Source: Opitutaceae bacterium TAV5
GTDB taxonomy: Bacteria; Verrucomicrobiota; Verrucomicrobiia; Opitutales; Opitutaceae
Direction: 5' to 3'
Assembly (NCBI GenBank): GCA_000242935.3
Contig: CP007053.1
Span: forward strand, 5,999,001-6,063,000
Length of the DNA stretch: 64,000 bases
Shown here: positions 59,808 through 64,000 of the stretch, piece by piece
Layout of the letters: each line of letters starts with the position of its first letter
Numbering within the stretch: the first letter of the stretch is position 1
Notes under the pieces: generated by a model
Told to the model about the DNA's origin: nothing
What the model saw: the letters and a program-made list of their open reading frames with translations, nothing else
Databases searched by the model: none
Translations under genes and position numbers: made by a program

Positions 59808-60538
59808 GTGCCTTGCGCACGCACGTGAACACAACTCACCGGCTCCATCAGCGTGGATTCACGCTGGTGGAGCTATTGGTGGTCATTGCCATCCTTGGCG
59901 TGCTTGCGGGGATTCTCATACCTGCTGTCGCTGGCGTGCGAATGGTGGCGAAGCGGATCAAATGCGCTTCCAACATGCGCCAGATCGGCACTGCGCTGAT
60001 CATGTATGCCGGCGATCACAGGGGGATGTTGCCCCAGTCCACTCACAGCGACGGGATCAACATCCAGAATGCCTGGATATTCACACTCGCACCCTACCTG
60101 AGCGACGTGGACGAGGTTCGTGTGTGCCCCGCTGACAATGAAAAACGTCAGGAAATAATCCGTTCCACCAAAGGCTACACCAGCTATCTGCTCAACAATC
60201 TGGTCTTCGACCCCGGGGATGAGGGCAAACCGTACAACAACATCGAGCGAATCCCCATCCCGTCGCGTACCATGATCCTGTTTTCGGCATCCGACGACTA
60301 TTCGATCGGCAAAGGCAGCGATCATACGCATGCCGATGGCTGGACCAACTGGTATTCGGTTTGTTCGGACATCGAACCCAACCGTCATCGTTTGGGCCCG
60401 CGTGGCGGCAATGCGATGGAGCGCCTCAACGGTTCGGCAAATTATCTCCATGCCGATGCGCACGTAAAAAACATCAAGGCCGCCGACCTGAAAAAAATCG
60501 TCGATTCTGGCATCAACCCGGCCGCCGTGCCCGAGTGA
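59804..60538 (+). CDS. Free-standing pseudopilin of island cassette B
   Basis: The 244-aa protein has a short basic leader and HQRG/FTLVELLVVIAILGVLAGI, then CASNMRQIGTALIMYAGDH and later YLHADAHVKNIKAADLKK. The ATG overlaps the stop of the surface-protein gene (ATGA). The usual DGHV motif of this pilin type is DAHV here. The C-terminus KKIVDSGINPAAVPE is shared with the pilin at 54774. It closes the island; the convergent permease gene begins 104 bases further on. Confidence 0.82.
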   Translation: MSALRTHVNTTHRLHQRGFTLVELLVVIAILGVLAGILIPAVAGVRMVAKRIKCASNMRQIGTALIMYAGDHRGMLPQSTHSDGINIQNAWIFTLAPYLSDVDEVRVCPADNEKRQEIIRSTKGYTSYLLNNLVFDPGDEGKPYNNIERIPIPSRTMILFSASDDYSIGKGSDHTHADGWTNWYSVCSDIEPNRHRLGPRGGNAMERLNGSANYLHADAHVKNIKAADLKKIVDSGINPAAVPE

Positions 60539-60642
60539 AGGACCGTTGCCTCCCGTAGTTGCGAACGCATTATCGTCATCGGGGGCGCGGCGGACGGTGC
60601 GGGATGTCCGAAACGCGAACTCGCCCGGTATGACCAAGGAAA

Positions 60643-61509
60643 TCAGGAGAACTCGCCCAGCGCGACCAGGGAAATCAGGAAGACAACAAGCTGCGCCGCC
60701 GAAACTCCATAGGCCCCGCAAAACCCCGTCACCAAAACCATCGCGAACGCTATTCCGAGGCCTGCCAGGACAACCGGGCGCCGTTGCGGCTCCTGGCGGC
60801 CGATCCACATCATGGCGAGACGCAGGAAAATCAACGTCACCAGCGTGGCGTCCAGACACGCCAGCACCATCCAGAACCAGCCGCCGATATTGCCGGTTCC
60901 GGCCATTCCGATCGAAAAAAAAGCAATCGCAACACCGACAAGGAGCGGCTGCCCGAACATGAAAAAAGCGATCACAAGGACAATCCGGGCCACCCGCGAC
61001 AATCCGGACATCCACATCGTCACCGCCGCCAGCAAACCTGCCCCGAAGACGAGACAGACGAGTAGCATCAGATCCCGGACAACATCCACACCTCCGAAGA
61101 AGTACCGGATTACCAGATACGGGAGCAGCGATACGATGATGAGGATCGCCATGGCCATCGATGCCTGCCACTTGCCGCACACGATCTCCCACGGCGTCAT
61201 CCCTCCGGTGAGCAGCAACTCGGAATTTTTTGTCTTCAACTCCTGCTGAAAGCCGCTTCCCGACAACACCAGCATCAGCCCGCCTCCCATGCCCAGCCAG
61301 AAAACGGTCGTGGCCGCTTCCGCTGACCCTGTGGCCAGCGCGTACATGAACCCGACGCACATCCCGGCGTGAAACAGCACCATCGCCGCAGTAAACGCCC
61401 GTCCGCGCAGACCCGCCCGCAGCTCTTTGACCACCATCGGCGGCAGCCAGTCGGGAAAATCCCGGCGGATCGCATTGGCGGCGACATCACTCCGGGTTTC
61501 CCTGTCCAT
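60643..61509 (-). CDS. ABC-2-type membrane protein (short paralogue)
   Basis: The 288-aa protein opens with DFPDWLPPMVVKELRAGLRG and has about six helices (for example AAMVLFHAGMCVGFMYALA). The first 150 residues are clearly related to those of the 490-aa gene at 62485 (FPxWLPPM-x-VKELR-x-GLR, then TPWxIV-x-GKW). It lacks the C-terminal half of its paralogue. It lies 10 bases after the DUF58 gene in the same operon. Such permeases often work with a nearby ABC ATPase, which would be outside the window. Confidence 0.75.
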   Translation of the reverse strand: MDRETRSDVAANAIRRDFPDWLPPMVVKELRAGLRGRAFTAAMVLFHAGMCVGFMYALATGSAEAATTVFWLGMGGGLMLVLSGSGFQQELKTKNSELLLTGGMTPWEIVCGKWQASMAMAILIIVSLLPYLVIRYFFGGVDVVRDLMLLVCLVFGAGLLAAVTMWMSGLSRVARIVLVIAFFMFGQPLLVGVAIAFFSIGMAGTGNIGGWFWMVLACLDATLVTLIFLRLAMMWIGRQEPQRRPVVLAGLGIAFAMVLVTGFCGAYGVSAAQLVVFLISLVALGEFS

Positions 61510-61519
61510 GGTCGCCCCC

Positions 61520-62488
61520 TCACCCCGCCACCAGCAGCTCCACCACACCCTGCGTCAGCGGCTCGCGCGCGAGCACGTCCGCCAGCGCCGCTTCGCAGCC
61601 CACGCGGGCGAACGCCACCCCGCGCCGGCGGCAGGCGTCTTCCCACAGGCCGAAGTGCCGCGCATACGCGGCGCGGTAACGGGTTGCCAGCGCGTCGTCG
61701 ATTCGCTGACGACGCCGCTCGCCGGTCTCGCAATCGACCAGCTCCATATTGCCCCGGCCCGGCGGCTCCGCTTCCTCCGCCAGCGCCGGCGCGAGAATCA
61801 ACGGCACCCCGCCGCCCGCCGCCATCGCCGAGACCAGCGGCAAGGGATCGGACGGATACAGCAAATCCGAAACCAGCACCTTCAACGCCGACGGACGCCA
61901 CGGCAGCGCACCGGGGCCGGAGGGCCGGATATCCACGGAGCCCGAGCGGAAAGCCGGACTGCCGGGCTTCGTTTCTTCCTGCTTTCCGGTCTTCCGGCTC
62001 TCCGGCCCTCCGCTGTCGCGCCAGCGGCCGGCGCGGGCCAGTTCCACCGGCACGGTGCGGACTCTGCGGCCGTTTACCGTGTGCATCCGCACCGGCGCTC
62101 CCGCCAGCGCCGCGCTCTCCACGCAAAACGCCACCAGCGCATCCACCCGCGCGGCCTTGGCCGGCGTCAGGCGCATCGATTCCGATTCGTCCACCACCAG
62201 ATCCACCAGCGGCGACACCTCGGCGCGGTAGAGTTTCATCGAAAGTTGCCCCGTGCGCGCATACGCCGCCCAGTGAATGTAGCGCGGATCGTCCCCCGGC
62301 TGGTAGGCGCGGTGATCCTGAAAGTCGATCGAGCTGCCAATCCCCGCGCCGAGCCAGTTGCCCTGCAACCCGCGCCATGCCCGTCGTCCGAAGGGCAACC
62401 GGTAGCGCCGCGCCGCCTGCAAGCCCTCGCGGTGTCCATCGCGTCCGCGTCCGGCATCGCCGGGAAGAGTGCGGGCCGTGGGGCTCAT
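61520..62488 (-). CDS. DUF58-domain protein
   Basis: The 322-aa protein has the DUF58 core: GSSIDFQDHRAYQPGDDPRY followed by IHWAAYARTGQLSMKLY and then VDLVVDESESM, a von Willebrand factor A-like MIDAS start (DESES). DUF58 proteins accompany MoxR ATPases and membrane proteins in envelope-associated chaperone-like systems. A low-complexity stretch of about 30 residues (near residue 165, GPESRKTGKQEETKPG) is encoded by a word repeat at 61948-62011. Its ATG overlaps the upstream permease stop by four bases. Confidence 0.85.
   Translation of the reverse strand: MSPTARTLPGDAGRGRDGHREGLQAARRYRLPFGRRAWRGLQGNWLGAGIGSSIDFQDHRAYQPGDDPRYIHWAAYARTGQLSMKLYRAEVSPLVDLVVDESESMRLTPAKAARVDALVAFCVESAALAGAPVRMHTVNGRRVRTVPVELARAGRWRDSGGPESRKTGKQEETKPGSPAFRSGSVDIRPSGPGALPWRPSALKVLVSDLLYPSDPLPLVSAMAAGGGVPLILAPALAEEAEPPGRGNMELVDCETGERRRQRIDDALATRYRAAYARHFGLWEDACRRRGVAFARVGCEAALADVLAREPLTQGVVELLVAG
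61948..62011. repeat. Quasi-palindromic GCCGGA-word element inside the DUF58 gene
   Basis: The left part (61948-61966) reads GGAAAGCCGGACTGCCGGG. The right part (61981-62011) reiterates CTTTCCGGTCTTCCGGCTCTCC, its inverse in kind. The element keeps the reading frame and adds a hydrophilic loop. Confidence 0.6.
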
Positions 62489-63957
62489 GTTTCATTCTCC
62501 GCCACACCGGCCGCCCGCACCGCGCGCCAGTAACGGCGCGAACGCCACACCACCGCCGCGACCAGCAGGCAGAGCACGATGATCTGCGCCACCCGGGGAC
62601 CCTCCCAGCTGCTCCAGGATTTGCCGTCGGCCAGCGTCAGCCAGAAGCTCGCTCCCGGGAGGGCCAGCGCAACCGATTCCAGCACCGCCTCCAGCGAACG
62701 GTTGCCTTGCAATATCCAGTTTGCCCCGGAGATCGCGGCGAAGAATCCGATGACGCCCTGCACCAGCAGATAAACCACCATCGCCGCCGCGCGCGGCAGC
62801 GGCACAAACGACATCAGCAGCACCGGAAACACCAGGCCGCACCATCCGAGCACCGCCAGCCAGAACGGATAGAACCAGACAAAAGGGGTGGTCTCTCGCG
62901 TCACCGCGCTCACGACGAGCATCATCCCCGCGATCAGCGCCAGCCCGATGGCGGCAAAACACACGCCGCTGGGCCAGCCCGGCAGCGCGAACACACCGGC
63001 CGCCTTGCCGAAAAATCCCCGTCGCCACCAGGGCCGCACGTGCGCCGGCATCGGCAGGCGCATGTCGCTCAACTCCACCAGACACACGACGGCAAACGTC
63101 CATACGCCGACGCCGAGCTGCAGCACCGCCTGGTGTTCATTGGCGAAGGCAAACAGCGGCGTCCCCGCGACCGTCAACAGGCCGATGCCGCGCACGCGCC
63201 CCGATGTGCTCAGCGAGGGCGGGGCAAACCAGCGCATCGCCAGCAACAGCAGCAACCACACGAGCAGGCCGCCATTGAACACCACTTGCGCGGTCGTCCA
63301 CCATGCCGAGTCCGCCAGGGACGATCTCCCGGCAAACGACATCACGTTCATGAAGGTGATCACGAGGATGATCGCGCCCGGGATCACCAGCCCGCGCAGC
63401 AATTTCGGCAGCCCCGCCAGGCACAGGCTTGCCGCCGTCAGCACGCCGCAACTCCCGTAGAGGATCGCGATCAGCACGAGATCGGAGACGATGTCGACCG
63501 CGCCGAAAAAGTATCGCACCACCGCATACGGCAGCATCGACACCGTGAGCAACGCCGCCTGCGCCATCAGCGACACCCATTTGCCCGAAACGATGCGCCA
63601 CGGCGTCAGCCGCGTGAGGATCAGCAGGTCGATGGTGCGCGCGTCCAGTTCCTCGCGCAGGCTTGCCATGCCGCGCAGCGGCGTGATGCCGAGAAGCAGG
63701 CAGCAGAGCACCGTCCAGAAAATCCCGCTGCCGCTGCGCATCGCAAGCCGGTCGCCCATCGCCCCGGCGTTGAGCGACCAGATGAAGAGCAGCACCAGCG
63801 CGACCTGGAACACCACCAGCGTGGTGACAAACCCGCGCGTGCGCAGCCCCTGCCGCAGCTCCTTGACGAGCATCGGCGGCAGCCAGCCGGGGAAATCGGT
63901 GCGCTCCGGAGGAGGCGGGGGCAGCGATGCGGCGAGTGTGGAGGAAGAGTCACTCAT
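62485..63957 (-). CDS. ABC-2-type membrane protein (long paralogue)
   Basis: The 490-aa protein has FPGWLPPMLVKELRQGLRTR near the N-terminus and about 12 helices in all (for example LLVWLLLLLAMRW and VYLLVQGVIGFFAAISG). The conserved segment RTIDLLILTRLTPWRIVSGK is shared with the short paralogue and with ABC-2 export permeases related to gliding/Nat-type systems. It starts the operon visible here (long permease, DUF58, short permease). No ATPase gene is seen; one may be upstream outside the window. Substrate unknown. Confidence 0.8.
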   Translation of the reverse strand: MSDSSSTLAASLPPPPPERTDFPGWLPPMLVKELRQGLRTRGFVTTLVVFQVALVLLFIWSLNAGAMGDRLAMRSGSGIFWTVLCCLLLGITPLRGMASLREELDARTIDLLILTRLTPWRIVSGKWVSLMAQAALLTVSMLPYAVVRYFFGAVDIVSDLVLIAILYGSCGVLTAASLCLAGLPKLLRGLVIPGAIILVITFMNVMSFAGRSSLADSAWWTTAQVVFNGGLLVWLLLLLAMRWFAPPSLSTSGRVRGIGLLTVAGTPLFAFANEHQAVLQLGVGVWTFAVVCLVELSDMRLPMPAHVRPWWRRGFFGKAAGVFALPGWPSGVCFAAIGLALIAGMMLVVSAVTRETTPFVWFYPFWLAVLGWCGLVFPVLLMSFVPLPRAAAMVVYLLVQGVIGFFAAISGANWILQGNRSLEAVLESVALALPGASFWLTLADGKSWSSWEGPRVAQIIVLCLLVAAVVWRSRRYWRAVRAAGVAENET

Positions 63958-63960
63958 GAA

Positions 63961-64000
63961 TTTTCGATTCTCGATTCCCGATTTGGCAGACTGTCGCTTC
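63961..64000. repeat. Left part of a quasi-palindromic element, cut by the window edge
   Basis: TTTTCGATTCTCGATTCCCG reiterates CGATT words and is followed by TTGGCAGACTGTCGCTTC (63983-64000), which is an exact copy of the core at 19831-19848. The right arm lies outside the window. Confidence 0.65.

Noticed and set aside
1-64000. CRISPR array, prophage, integrase or transposase gene
   Set aside because: No regularly spaced repeats and no recognisable recombinase, phage or transposase protein was found on either strand; the repeats seen are palindromic, not CRISPR-like.

Overview
The window is about 64 kb of GC-rich DNA from a Gram-negative bacterium that I infer to be a Verrucomicrobiota member close to Opitutaceae. 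The evidence is six PEP-CTERM surface/exported proteins, several free-standing prepilin-like proteins, an autotransporter-type repeat protein, FecR and LacI regulators next to glycosidases, and many dispersed palindromic repeats. No rRNA, tRNA, CRISPR array, prophage or transposase gene was seen.

Layout. 1-5069 (+): minor part of a type II secretion operon (gspH fragment, gspI, J, K, L, M). 5277-9517 (-): ABC exporter, small lipoprotein and TPR protein. 9699-12241: AraC regulator divergent from a VOC protein and a saccharopine-dehydrogenase-like reductase. 12420-16370 (-): 1316-aa beta-helix/autotransporter-repeat PEP-CTERM protein. 16746-22630: TPR/PP2C pair, RecQ, M42 peptidase, ECF sigma factor and its anti-sigma partner. 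22782-29235 (-): complete seven-gene Mrp cation/proton antiporter operon. 29500-41082: malQ, FecR protein, SNF2 helicase, kinase-like protein, aroB, a probable orphan structured RNA, hisA, AlgH-family protein and an aberrant thymidine-phosphorylase-like protein. 41338-50001 (-): transglutaminase-like protein, then a LacI-headed operon (PEP-CTERM protein, 1031-aa glycosidase, LamG protein, pseudopilin). 50226-60538 (+): the most interesting region. 60643-63957 (-): DUF58 protein between two related ABC-2-type membrane proteins.

The 50226-60538 island joins an ABC ATPase, an FtsX-type permease with a periplasmic histidine cluster, a His-rich lipoprotein and a DUF3299-like protein (a set that in proteobacteria is zinc-responsive) to two parallel cassettes. 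Each cassette has a small His-rich one-helix protein behind a conserved promoter block, two PEP-CTERM proteins resembling the choice-of-anchor M family, and one pseudopilin. I infer a cell-surface zinc (or related metal) acquisition system built from PEP-CTERM proteins and pilin-like subunits; I know of no description of this combination.

The second theme is dispersed repeats. At least three kinds occur (GC-rich palindromes of the GTGGCACGGGC type, a 115-122 bp element with 25-29 bp perfect terminal inverted repeats, and quasi-palindromes built of short reiterated words), and several run in frame into genes, notably the prepilin leaders of gspJ and gspK.
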